NCBI RefSeq assembly: GCF_024713945.1
Contig: NC_134684.1
Coordinates: forward strand, 787,001 to 851,000
Direction of reading: 5' to 3'
Source of the DNA: Dermatophagoides farinae
Taxonomy: Eukaryota; Arthropoda; Arachnida; Sarcoptiformes; Pyroglyphidae
Length of the DNA stretch: 64,000 nucleotides
The position numbers and the translations under genes are program-made. This document shows, in pieces, positions 52,408 to 64,000 of this stretch. The notes beneath the pieces are model-generated. The model was not told the DNA's origin. It made no database searches and worked only from the letters and a program-made list of their open reading frames with translations. Numbering within the stretch: the first letter of the stretch is position 1; each line of letters starts with the position of its first letter.

Positions 52408-53944
52408 CACACACATACACACACGCGAAACATTGTTTTTCAAGTTTTTCGTGACATTTTTCTCATGTTAATCATTGTCTGTCTGGTTTAGAGAGAAAGA
52501 TTTTTTTTTCCATTTTATAATTTTGATTGGAATTTCAGTTCTCATTTTCAGAATATTTGAAATTTATCTGTCTGTCTGTCTGTCTCTTTCTCTTTTGATC
52601 GTATATTTAATAGAATTCCATGTTTTTGATTCTGTAATTTGTTTCATACAAAACAAAAAACAAAATGAAACATAACATATACATACACACATCTACAAAA
52701 GAATTCATAATTTGTGTTTGGTGGATGGTATAGAAAAAAAGGAAACAACAACAACAACAACAACAACAAAAATAATTAAATATTCAACATTGATATCATA
52801 CAAAACATTGGATAGTAGCTGTCGTCGATTTTTTTGTTTCGTAACAGATTGTTTCATCTTGCATGCGTGACATATTTACTTTTACTTACATTGAAAATAT
52901 ATGACCACACCACCAAACAAAACAAAAAACGAATGAATAAATGTTGAAATTCCAGAAATATTTATTGCACACAAAAAAAGATTCCATGGCTTTTGTTTTC
53001 CATTTTTTTTTATTTCGCTTTTGGCGCAGAAAGTCATGATCACACGTGGTGATCACTGTCAATCATCAAAACAATCAAAATTCAAGACAGAATTTTTTTT
53101 TTTTTTGACAATTATAAAAAAATAAAAAAAAATTTTTTTTCTTTCATAAATAAATATATGTAGAATACAGAATGCTGTGTTGTGTGCAAAATATATATAT
53201 ACAAAAAAAAGGTAAGTTGATTTTTCTTTTATCGAAAAAAAGTGTCAAGAATCGACGATGAAAAAAAAAAGAATTTTCCTTTCCTATTTTCCTATTATAT
53301 ATATATAAATATATAAAATAAATAAATAAAAAGTCTGTATGTCATCATGAGAATAAAGCAAACAAAACAAACAAAACAGATACGAAAAAAAAATCTGCCT
53401 ACAAAATATCATTGAATCAATCAGTTTGAATTTTATATATATTATGATGATAATGATGTTGTTTTTCCATGAGTATCATCGTCGTATGGGAATTATTTTT
53501 TCATTCATGTTTACACAAATCAATGGTTTCATCTAGGTGTGTGTGTGAGTGTGTGTACATTAGCCATCAGAGTCATCATGATGAGAATGTGAGCTGCTTA
53601 AGAATAACGGTGAACAAAAAAAAAAATTGTTTTTTTTTTTGTCGAAAAGAAATCAGATAACAAATGTTGTGAAGAACAAATTATGCAAAATAGTTGTAAA
53701 CATGAACAACAACAACAAAAAAAATTAAGTTAATAAACCAAGTTTATAAATCTTGGTTTCTCGGTCTGATCATCTGGTCTATCATCATCATCATTATATC
53801 ACAAAATGACTTTTTTCTTGCTGCCAATTTTTCCATAATTATCGTATTAGCACACACACATAGTTCATTAAGCTAATTCATTTCACACTTTTTTTCTGGT
53901 TCGATAATTTTTATCACTTCATTGGATAGTTAGAAATTTTATTA
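52408..53944. other. Intergenic region between convergent TAF11 and phosphatase genes
   Basis: Noncoding. It contains CA and CAA repeats, poly-T runs and AT-rich stretches. The minus-strand AATAAA at 53938-53943, right after the phosphatase stop, may be that gene's polyadenylation signal. Confidence 0.6.
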
Positions 53945-56900
53945 TTAAATTCCAGATTCAGCCATTGCTTCGTCATCTGTGACAAAAAAAAAGAAATTGT
54001 CGATGCATTATAGGTAACAGACATGGATAACTTTTTTTTTTTGGTTCTTACCTTCATAACCAGGATTTTCGTGCATTTCTATTAATTCTTCTTTACCTTC
54101 CAGTACACTCATCAAACATTCGTGAATACAAATATATTGTTGCTATATTTGTTTTGATCAAATAAATGTGATAATAATAATCATTAGTTGTTTTTTTTTT
54201 TGTAAATCACCACTTATGGAACATAATTATCACACATACCTCATTTTGAACCATCCAGACACGTTCTTTACGCATTTCATGAACAATACCAAATATATCG
54301 ACCGTATCATATTTTTTAACATGTTGTAGAATTCGATCCAATGCAATGAATGTACCAGATCGGCCGACACCAGCCGAACAATGTACAATAATTGGTTTAT
54401 TATTATCGGCAGTGATTCTTTCACGAAATGATCGAACAAATTTTACTAATGTATTCGGTGGTTCTGGTACACCGAAATCTGGCCATGTTGTGAAATGAAA
54501 ATGTCGAACAATACGATATTGATCACCCTATATGTATGGTGAATGGAAATCCAAAGAGAAAAAAATTTAGCTAAATAAACAAATGAATGATCAGTAAGCG
54601 CTTACCCTCATCACTTTGAATTCCGAAATTGTCCAATCTTGATATTGTGTTTCATTCAAAATGGTCACCTGTATATTGCCATAGAATACTGGCTGTGTAT
54701 CGTATGGCCAATAACGATCACATTTTTCTCTACCTTTTTCAATACATCTTGTAAGCATAACAATTGCACGAGAATTCTGTTCCCAAACCATACGCCAGAA
54801 ATCATCACGTGTTGAATGTAATGGACCTTGTGTGACAATAAATTCTCTTGGTGAATTAAATCCCGGTATATAGTTGGAATTAATATAATCTGATCCTTCT
54901 TCATCATCGGTGGGTAATAATTTAACCCGTGAATGATCATATGGTAAAATGTTAGTGAAACGATTTTTCGGCCGATTAACCGGTAAATCAGCCGCATTAC
55001 ACGGCCTATCACGTCCAACATGTTTCAATAGTTCAAATTCTTCACTAAAACGAAAATCTGAATCAGCCGACATCAATCTGAAATGATCTGCGAAATCTTT
55101 GAATTTTATCGGTCTATTAGTGATCATTTCACCTTCTACAATCGATAAATTATCGCCTACAGCACTACCCGCTGCATTACCCAATACATTGACACCACCA
55201 AGTCCAGTGCCATCTTTCAACATGATTGGCATTCCATTCGGTCCAATCGTTGACATATGATGATGTGGATGTTGATGAATGAATTTTCCACCATCTTTGA
55301 ATGGACCTAATCGATTTCGGCGTAAATAGACAACCAGAAGAATCAACAAGGTAAGAAATATAAATGGAGCTAATATGGATAGATAAAGTGCCGTATGATC
55401 TGGATCTGTAGACATTGCATATGAATAAACGGTATCGGTGAATTTTTCGGCCGTTGTAAATGCTCGTATTTTGATTTTATATGTAGAACCCGGTTTTAAT
55501 GGTCCATTACAATATTTTGGGGAACCACCTCGAATCGATGTCGAATGTCGTAAATGTTGTTTAATATCACATTGTTCAGCACCAATAACATAATCTTCAA
55601 TTTGTGAATTATTAAATGGATAAAATGGATCATTTGTTTGATATGGTGGCCATACACTATAATCTTGTATATCGAACCATGATGATATATCTAAAACATT
55701 TGAATTGACTGTATCATCTTCAGCTACAATGATTGCATACGATTGAATTGAACCGTACATATTGGAGAAATAATTTTTACGAAATCGAATTCGTATCGTT
55801 CTAGTACTGTGGCCAACTTCAGTAGGAAATACAGTATCGGCTGGTGCTGGTGCCGACCATATTGGCATTGTTTCTTCCCATACGGCTTTATGACCGGGTC
55901 CAACTTTAGTATGAGCTTGTATTTGAAATACATATGTTTTACCCGGTAATAGATTATAAATAGTACCTTGTGTTTCATATGGTTCAAATAATTGATGTTT
56001 AGTAATTATTGTACCAGTTGATTTGATCCAATAGACAATTTTATAGCCAGTAAGAATACCATTCATTTCAGATTGTGGTAATGACCATTGTAATGTTATT
56101 TCATTTGGTTTTACATCCACGGATTGAAAATACGATACTTTGCCTGGTACTGATTCAAGTGTTAGAAATGTCTGTGATATTGGTGTCGATCGTAACATTG
56201 TCGATGTACCATAACCGGATAATGTCGTAACGATGAATGTATAATTATTATGTGGCTTTAGATTACGATATTCAATCTTTTCGATTAATGTAACATTCAC
56301 GACAAGTGTTTTTTCATGTGGATCAAAATATTGTACTTCATAACCATCTTTATCACCATAAGGTACATCCCAACTTAACGTAATCTCTGAATCAGTGATT
56401 GATAATCCATTTATATTTCTTATTGGTTCTGGATAAAGACGTGCTTGACGTTGAATAGGCACAGATAATGTTTGACCACTTATAGTCCATATGGAAAGAT
56501 TATATAAACGCCCGGGGATTAGATTATCGAACAAAACAAAACGATTTGTATCATTCCATTGTTTTTCTTGCGATGGTATTGTGGTGCCCGAAAGTTGAAA
56601 ACGATAACGATCAAACACAACGTTTCTTAACGGTGTAGGCGTATATTTAATGCCCAAAGTTTTTGTTTCATGTTCACCAACAATTACATTGATAACTGAA
56701 TCGATAACAGGAACTATATTGATGGGTAAATAAAAATTAGAATTTTCGAATCACAACAACAACAAAATAATCACTTACTTGTTCGTACTTGGACACCGAT
56801 TCCTTCGGAACGAAGTTTAAAACTTATTACATAAAAACGAAATGAATATTCTTCACCAGGTTTTAGATCCTGAATGAAAACGGTGATCAAATCACCTGGT

Positions 56901-58780
56901 CTTGTACCATTATAATAATTAATACGTCTGGATTCTTGTAATTTAGGTTGATTTACGGGATTATAAATCACATTGAAATAATCAATAACACCTTCTGGTG
57001 CTAGCCATTGAAATGTGATATTATGTGAATCGATTAATGTTTTTATACTTGCTATTGAATTAGGAAACATTGTTTGTTCCAATTCACGTATGTCTGGACT
57101 TTCAGCACGATTCGATACGGATGATACACGTACAGTGTACATTTCACCGGCAACAAGATTTTTAATCTCCATCGATGTTGTATTCACAATGCCTAAATCA
57201 CGCCAAACAGTTTGCCTGGTTGGACGATATCTTGCGATATAATGATCGACTAATGAATCGATTGGAGCTGACCATGATAACATTAATGAAGAATTCGTAT
57301 GCTGTGCTACATGTAGTGCTTCTGGTGGTCGAGGAAATATCGTCTGAAAATATGAATGTGGATCACTGATCAATCCATGGCTAATGGCATAGACAGATAT
57401 TTCGTAAATAGCACCCGGATAAAGATCTTCAAGTACAGCCCAATTCGAACGTATGATACGTTCTTTTTTCTCTTTTGTATCGTTTCGTATCCAAATTATT
57501 TTATATGAATCTTGTTTACTAGTTACATCCCATTTCCAACTAATATTCAATGTACGACCTGATATTGGTTCAAGTACACCAATTACTGGTGATGCTGGTT
57601 TAGTTGGTTGTGATATTACCACATAATCTGAATAAACATTATTCGATATAGCAGCCACAGAAATCGAATAATTTCGACCAGCTAATAAATTGGATAAATG
57701 TACATAAGTGTCTTTCGTCACTTCGATAGCTGCATCGGAATTAAATGCATCCAATTCATGATAGGTAATTATGAATGAATCTTGGCGAGAATGATTATCG
57801 GGGCGCCAAGAAAGATGAATTCCAGAATATTTATCTGGATCAGATTTTAAATCCAACACTGGTAATGGACGAGTGGTTATGTTGGTTGCAATAGCCGAAG
57901 AAATGACATTACCAGAAACGGTTTTAACGGTCACTTCATAGGTTTCACCTGGCTGTAATCCTTCATCAGAAAAACGAACGATTCGTAGATCATCTTTGAA
58001 TACCATTTTAGGTGATACATTCTTCAGACCGATCGATATTTGATAACGATCAAATTCACATTCACCAATTGGTGGATCCCAAATAACATCAAAAGAAGTT
58101 GACGTAACAGTAGCTCGATTGAATGAAAGATTCGATGGTGACAATGGAACTGTACGATATTGAGCTTCGGTTGGATCTGATATCTGATTTCGACTAACAG
58201 TTTGTACGGTTATATTGTAGATTCGTCCTGGTATCAGACCATCAAAAGATGTTTGTACAGGACCCGGTGGATCAGATTCTTTCTTCACGAACAATATCGA
58301 TTGATGAGCATCTTGTGGAAAGATCGATACTTTGTATTGATCAAATATACCAGATGGATAGGGAGGTTGCCACAAAACTAATAAAGTAGTTTCATTACGG
58401 AACCAAACAATAAAACGACCCGGAGTATTTGGTTTAGTTGTGAACGTAACTGATTCATTACGTGATTGTCGTCCATTTGATATGACTGATACGAAAATTT
58501 CATAAGTACCACCGGCAGTAAGATTTCGTATAGATAATGGTAAACGATCATTAATGGATACATCCAATTGATATGGACGAAAATCATGTTCGGCCATCGG
58601 TTCTTTTGGTACTACGGTCACTTTATAGCCATCAATATTTGATAAAACAGAATCGATCATTACATCGGGTGTTTTCCATTCTAATTCCACTTGTTTACCG
58701 CTTAATACTTGTATTCGTAAATCTTCTACTGGTGGAACTGAAAGACAATTAAAAAAAATTAACACACTATATATATCAAC

Positions 58781-58823
<43 letters not shown>

Positions 58824-59211
58824 TAGAGATTGACATACCGAAATTAGCTGCAGTCATAACAATCGTTGAATAAAATGTTAACAGAAAAAGAATCAAAAAT
58901 AAAAATAGTTGCCTAGTTGATTCACCGTTGTACAATAATGGATTCGAATGATGACTAAATTTTGAATATTTTTCATAATCATCATTCTTATCCATTAATC
59001 TGTTAAAATGATTGCAATTTATTTTCAATTGATAATAATCTAATGATAATGATGTTGTAGATGATTTCTGTACATTGATGATTTGTTTCCGTCTCCGGTG
59101 TCGATGAAAACAATATTCATGTTGTTCAAGTTGTTGTTGTTTTATTTCACCGGAATTTGGATTTGAATATATCTGATTGGTAGATTCTTTACGACTTGAA
59201 ATAGTTGCCAT
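53945..59211 (-). CDS. Ptp10D: Receptor-type protein tyrosine phosphatase, Ptp10D/R3 type
   Basis: Exons 58839-59211, 56779-58737, 54606-56713, 54240-54527, 54052-54142 and 53945-53976 join in frame to 1616 residues. The ectodomain has about eleven fibronectin type III repeats (seven in exon 2, about four in exon 3). A membrane helix follows (residues ~1216-1238, [18 protein letters not shown]). There is one cytoplasmic phosphatase domain: [36 protein letters not shown], the WPD loop TTWPDFGVP, the catalytic loop [10 protein letters not shown] near residue 1529, and the Q-loop [14 protein letters not shown]. All catalytic residues are present. This matches the R3 group (Ptp10D; vertebrate PTPRB/PTPRJ), which acts in neuronal and epithelial tube signalling. 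Exon 1 encodes ~95 polar residues before a hydrophobic stretch ([20 protein letters not shown]). That stretch probably is the signal peptide, and translation may start at a later Met ([12 protein letters not shown]). Confidence 0.92.
58785..58821. repeat. (CA)n microsatellite inside a phosphatase intron
   Basis: About 17 CA units (one interrupted by G) fill a third of the 101-nt first intron. On the transcribed strand it reads as TG repeats shortly after the GTATGT donor. Confidence 0.95.
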
Positions 59212-61754
59212 GATTTTGATTATCAATGGCACATTGATGGAAAATGAAATTAATGTAACACATATGCAAACACACACACCAATGCAGAGAGATAGAAAAT
59301 TTCAAGATAAAAAAGCTGCAAATTCGAATGATGAATAATAACACAACATATATGAGGCTATTAAAGGTATATTCCAAACGCAAACCTTATGGGCTTTTTT
59401 GGCATAAAGACAACTATGATGATGTCATTGTCCATTTTTGTCACATACACACATACACACACATAAACACAAAGAAGCTCACTTGCCCATTAATAATTTA
59501 CAGGTAAATAATAGGTAATAATCGAATACATAAAAGCACAATGACGTTTTGCATATTCAAATATGAGAAAAAAAGCCCAAAAGCTTTTTTTTTGTTTGTG
59601 TTAACCTGTTGTTGTTGTTGTTGGCCACAAACAAAATGTGTGTGTGTGATCAACAAGTGTCAAATATCAATCAATGTAGAATCATGGTTGATCATTATAA
59701 TTTTGATTTATCAAAACCAGAATTGAATTGCAATCAAACCGAGTGATCAAGAATCAACAGGTTAAACACACACACAACGAAGAAACAAAACACAAGAGTG
59801 ATACACAATCATCATTTTTTTTTGTTGTTGGAACACACACGCAATAATGAAACGAATATTAAATGGAAAAATTGTTCTCGTGCTCTCGTGTTTCAAGACG
59901 AGACAATCATCATTCATCCTTGAGATTTTTTTTTTTTGTTTTCTTGGTTTAAATTTTTTCAAGACGTCATCATCATCGTTAGTAGTAGTTTGTCGTCAAA
60001 AAAAAGCTTGTTGATTTGCCATATAGAAAAAAAAAGAAAAGAAAAATCTCATTTCAAAGACGCTCACCTTCAACACATCCATGCATGTTTTTTTTCTTGT
60101 GATCATGGTGGTGGTCATTTTTTTGTGTGTGTGTGTGTGTGTGTATATGCCATGGGGCAGTAGCATTTGACACTTGTATTTTGAAATTTTTATGAATTTC
60201 TTTTGTAGTAGCAAAAGAAAATGTGTTGGAATAAAAACACTAGAATTCAGGTCATTCATCGTCGACGGAAAAAAAATTGACCTCATCGAAAGAGGGTGAT
60301 AGTAGCTGCAGTAGTAGTAGTAGTAGTAGTAGTGGAAATATAGCAGTCATTTCGAAACAACAAATGGCGCCCATATATTTGATAAATAGAAAAACCTGTC
60401 ATTCGACCCGACAAATTTCACAGTGATCCCGTAGTTATATGGATAACAGAAAAGAGAGAGAGAGATAGAAAATAAGATTTCCTTTTCTGGTATCTTCTCG
60501 ATAATCATCATGTTCATGGAAATTGATTTTAAACAGAAAAAAAAAATTTAATTGCAAATTGATCCATTGTAGTAGTAGCATTGTGTGTCTCTCTTTTTTT
60601 TCTTCCGTTTCATTTTTTTTTTTTTTTTTGATCAAAGCCGATTATTAAAGACGATTTCTAATTTTTTTTTTGTAAGTCATTTCTCTCTCTTTCCAAAAAA
60701 AAAATTTTTCCACAAAAATCTTGTAAATCCACTTTTCATTAAAGAAATGAACGAAAACAAAAAGAGAACAAAATAACATCATCATCATAATCTGTGCCAT
60801 TTTGTTGTCATCATCATCATCATATTTTTGTCATTCGATTTTGGAAAGAGAATTTTTTTTGTGTTTGATTTAAAAACAATAATAATTGCATTCGACGTCC
60901 ATCTATCGGCCGTCGAATAATGGTAAGGATTATTTTTTGTTTTGTTTTTCAATTTTTTTTTCTGTCTCTGAATATAGACATTTTTCTGTACTTTTTATGT
61001 ATTGAAATAGGTTTGATAATGACGATGTAAATGGAATGTTGATGACGATGAATGGTCACGATCATCATGTTTTTAAAGGCTTTATTTGGCATCCATCATC
61101 ATTCATTTATTATTTAAAATGATGATAGTGCTGACCTTGATGGTGTTATATTGAAAAAAAAATGAATGAATGAATAAATGATTCATTCATTTCATCGAAT
61201 TGTCCATCCCCCTCATTTTATTCACACATCAAAAAAAAAAAAAAATGATTTTAATGTGTGACCTAATGACCTTAATATATTATAACCATTCCTCGAAACG
61301 ATGATGATGATGATCGGGATAAAAAAGATGGCTGAATAATAAATTTTTCCAGGTATTGTGTAATCGGCCGGGTATAATGGAAATCTCTATAATGGAAACC
61401 TCTAGAACTAAGGAGAGCGGCCAGGGGTTTGTGTGAAATGTGAAAAAATTTTTTTGTTTCAATCAGAATATGGTGTCGATACCATTTAATTATTATTGGT
61501 TTGATTGATTAATAATTAGCAATTGAATTGATAAAATCTGAGAAATTTTTCTCTGGTACCGGATTCAATCGATTGTTTTTTGTTTCGAATGCAAAAAATG
61601 GCAAAACTTTTTATTTCATCACGTGAAAAAAATTTTTTTTTTGTTTTGTTTCATTGATACACATACACCGACAAAAATAGCCATCAATCTAATGAAAATA
61701 GTCATTTTTTAGCCACTTTCTCTCTCTCTCTCTCTTCTCTCTCTCGAAAAAAAA
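59212..61754. other. Shared upstream region between the phosphatase (-) and ionotropic receptor (+)
   Basis: No gene seen. It contains GTT, CA/TG, AGT (60311-60334, eight units) and CT repeats, plus a short tandem repeat with transposon-end character (61373-61402). The promoters of both flanking genes should lie here. Confidence 0.6.
61373..61402. repeat. Two 15-bp tandem units, possible degraded transposon end
   Basis: TATAATGGAAATCTC is followed directly by TATAATGGAAACCTC. Repeated CCTCTATAA-type units are common within termini of pogo/Tigger DNA transposons. No CAGT tip or TA duplication could be defined, so the transposon reading is weak. Confidence 0.35.
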
Positions 61755-63364
61755 ATGGAGAATTTAACATTAAAGATTGGTTTTATCAATGTAAGTTATT
61801 AATTTTTTGGTAATACAGAATCGAATCATTTGATTTTGGATTATATTTTCATTAATTCCACATTATATATAGGTATTACCATATACATGGCTTAAACTTA
61901 ATCATTCATCAACATCTGGACAATATTCAGTAATCGGTGGTATTGAAACACAATTATGGCAACTTGCAAGTGAATATTATAATTTTTCCATTGAATGGAT
62001 AATTGAACCAAATAGTCATTTTGGTGCACAATATGAAAATGGATCATGGTCAGGATTGATTGCAGCAATAATGAATAATGAAATTGATTTAGCTGTTGGT
62101 GGTTTGATGCCAACTACTAAACGTTTGGAAGTAGTGGATTTTCTTTTTCCATATGATCATGATCAATATACATTCGCTAATCAACCATTACCAGAAACTG
62201 GAAGTCATATGGATCTTTTGATACGACCATTTCATTATAAAGTTTTCATTTGTATTTTATTCACTGTGATTCTTTTCTGGTTATTCAATTGGATTGAAAA
62301 AAAATTGCAACAACACCAGCAACAACAACAATATTCAGAAACAAACAATCATCATAATCTTTTATGGATCAATTTTTGTCTGCTTGTACGTCAACCATAT
62401 CATTGGATGTCATCAACTGGTTCGGCCATTCGTATTGCATTGATTATATGGGCATTTTCAAGCATTATATTGGTCAATTTTTATCTTTATACACTTTGTT
62501 CAATGTTAGCATTACCTTTAATCGATAAAATCGATACAATCAATAAATTTATTGATGCTTGTAACACTGGTTATCTAATACCAATGGCCATCAGTAATAC
62601 AAGTGTTGAGGAATTTTTTCTGGTTTGTATCAAAGAATACATTTCACACTTATATTGAACTTAATCAGCTTTTTTTTCTATTGGAATTTAACAGAATTCA
62701 CAAGTGGATACAGTACGTAATCTTTGGTCATCACATCTTATGCTCCTACCAAATTATTCTTTACCATTCACATTATTACTTTCATCATCTAATCGTCCAT
62801 ATTATGCATTGATTGCAGCACGTAAAAATCTATTATTTCTTCAAAGTGTAAAAGGTAAAGATAAAATTTATCTGCCACCATATACGGAAAAATCTTCATT
62901 ATTTCCATCACTTTTGGCTACACCGGTTCAAAAAGGTTTCCATTACAAGCGGCCATTCGAACGATTGTAAGTTTGAATTAGTTATGAATAATTTCGTTTT
63001 GTACATCCATTTAATAACATCGTTATCGAATAGCGTATCTCGTTTAATTACGACAGGAATAATGACACATTGGGAAATGCTTGATTCAATTAAATTAAGA
63101 TTTTATCTGAAACGTGGTAAAGGTGGTAAATTTCAAACTTTTTTCGATAACACATCAATGTCACAGCAAGATGATGAAGAAAATGTTGATGATAATAATG
63201 AACATCGAATTGATGATATTAATTTTATCGATTTCACTATTCAACATTTACAAAGTATTTTCTATTTATATCTGAGCATGATCATCATTTCTTCATTGAC
63301 GTTTATATCAGAAATATTCAATCATTTTCTTATGTTTGGAAATTTTATCTACGATATACCATAA
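61755..63364 (+). CDS. Divergent ionotropic receptor (iGluR/IR family)
   Basis: Exons 61755-61790, 61873-62622, 62695-62966 and 63034-63364 join in frame to 462 residues. The ligand-binding lobe S1 is GFINVLPYTWLKL, GGIETQLWQLASEYYNFSIE, then WSGLIAAIMNNEIDLAVGGL. PTTKRLEVVDFLFPY follows, which keeps the Arg that contacts the ligand in glutamate receptors. Membrane helices are at ~136-153 (VFICILFTVILFWLFNWI), ~200-222 (IALIIWAFSSIILVNFYLY) and ~427-448 (FYLYLSMIIISSLTFISEIF), with a short pore segment between the first two. The second lobe runs between helix 3 and helix 4. No amino-terminal domain is present and no signal peptide precedes the lobe. It fits arthropod IRs, which are chemosensory or synaptic cation channels. 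The ATG follows a long CT tract that could instead be an intron end, so an upstream signal-peptide exon is possible. Confidence 0.82.
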
Positions 63365-64000
63365 AAATAGATAATCCAAATGCTTTGAATACAGTGTTTT
63401 TTTTTTGTTTCACCATCCAATGAGAATTTGATTGATTCTTATTTGCAAAACTTTGAACCAGGTAAGATTTTTTTTTCGCACTTGAAAAGTAATCCATTCC
63501 ATTTCGAAATTGTAGCTATTTTCAAATCTTACATCTACACACACACACACAATTCAGATGAGAATTTTCTCATCATCATCATTTAATATTTTGCAACTCG
63601 TTCATCTCGTTCAATCGATCAATCAACTCGAAAACATTGTTTCGAACATTCGAAATGAGCATTTACTTTTTTTTTGCTGGCATTTTCTTTTCATCAAAGT
63701 TTTATTTATTCATCATGGGATAGTGAAATTAAACACCAATGAAATGAAATGAAATTCAATCTTCATAACGAAACTTTTTCAATTGGATTTTTGAATGCAA
63801 GTCATATCCTGTATATGTCTATTGATTTCATTAATCAAAAAATCATCGCCATATATGCATGCATGGATTCGATGGAATGAATCATCATCATCATCAGCAT
63901 ACTATAGAAAGGTAGAAAATTTTTATTTGTGTATTTTTGATCAACCAAAATGAATAAAGACATAATGACGAGTATCTCTGTAGCAGTATCAATATAATTT
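63365..64000. other. Downstream region of the ionotropic receptor
   Basis: Noncoding by inspection. It holds a CA repeat near 63537-63551 and CATCAT runs. An AATAAA at 63953-63958 is the first clear polyadenylation hexamer after the stop, about 590 nt downstream. Confidence 0.5.

Noticed and set aside
63400-63470. Donor-like CCAG|GTAAGA after the ionotropic receptor stop, possible extra exon
   Set aside because: The receptor frame already ends at a natural place after helix 4, and no downstream acceptor with coding sequence was seen.
1-64000. tRNA, rRNA and CRISPR arrays
   Set aside because: I saw no T-loop GGTTCGANTCC-type motifs in a cloverleaf context, no rRNA-like sequence, and no repeat-spacer arrays. 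The tandem repeats are microsatellites without spacers.

Overview
The window is eukaryotic nuclear DNA, very AT-rich and full of short tandem repeats (CAT/GAT, CAA/GTT, CA/TG, CT/GA, poly-A/T). Coding exons are broken by mostly short GT-AG introns, some only 50-80 nt, and the proteins carry long His, Gln, Asn, Ser and Asp runs. The gene set (an ionotropic receptor of the arthropod chemosensory/iGluR type, a Ptp10D-like receptor phosphatase, an FMRFamide-receptor-like GPCR, an insect-type neuroligin, an RFX4/6-like factor and TAF11) points to an arthropod. Base composition, homopeptides and compact introns together suggest an astigmatid mite such as a dust mite or relative. The organism assignment is inference.

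Layout: 1-734 (-) is the 5' part of an unrecognised gene running off the left edge. 735-18290 has no supportable gene but much microsatellite DNA, a three-armed hairpin and a 30-bp palindrome. 18291-18807 (+) looks coding but the frames conflict. 19088-26679 (+) is a neuroligin-like gene in seven visible exons, with its N-terminal exons not found. 29007-29543 (-) is a small unknown membrane protein. 34294-38321 (+) is a complete seven-exon RFX transcription factor. It converges on 38434-48615 (-), a peptide GPCR. 51776-52270 (+) is a three-exon TAF11, followed by a 70-bp DNA-transposon remnant and converging on 53945-59211 (-), a six-exon receptor tyrosine phosphatase. 61755-63364 (+) is a four-exon ionotropic receptor.

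For every multi-exon model I checked that exon lengths and splice phases add up to an open frame. RFX gives 1165 aa, the GPCR 876 or 867 aa, TAF11 122 aa, the phosphatase 1616 aa and the ionotropic receptor 462 aa. The neuroligin is partial, at 1229 aa.

The strongest unexpected finding is in the GPCR. It has two candidate, mutually exclusive first coding exons about 3.4 kb apart. Each encodes a different version of transmembrane helix 1 with the same splice phase, so either can join the same downstream exon. The same receptor carries an open-frame insertion of roughly 330 residues between helix 2 and helix 3, where relatives have a short loop. Several genes (neuroligin, receptor phosphatase, neuropeptide GPCR, RFX factor, ionotropic receptor) are of families used in nervous-system wiring or signalling, but nothing in the sequence shows they are co-regulated.
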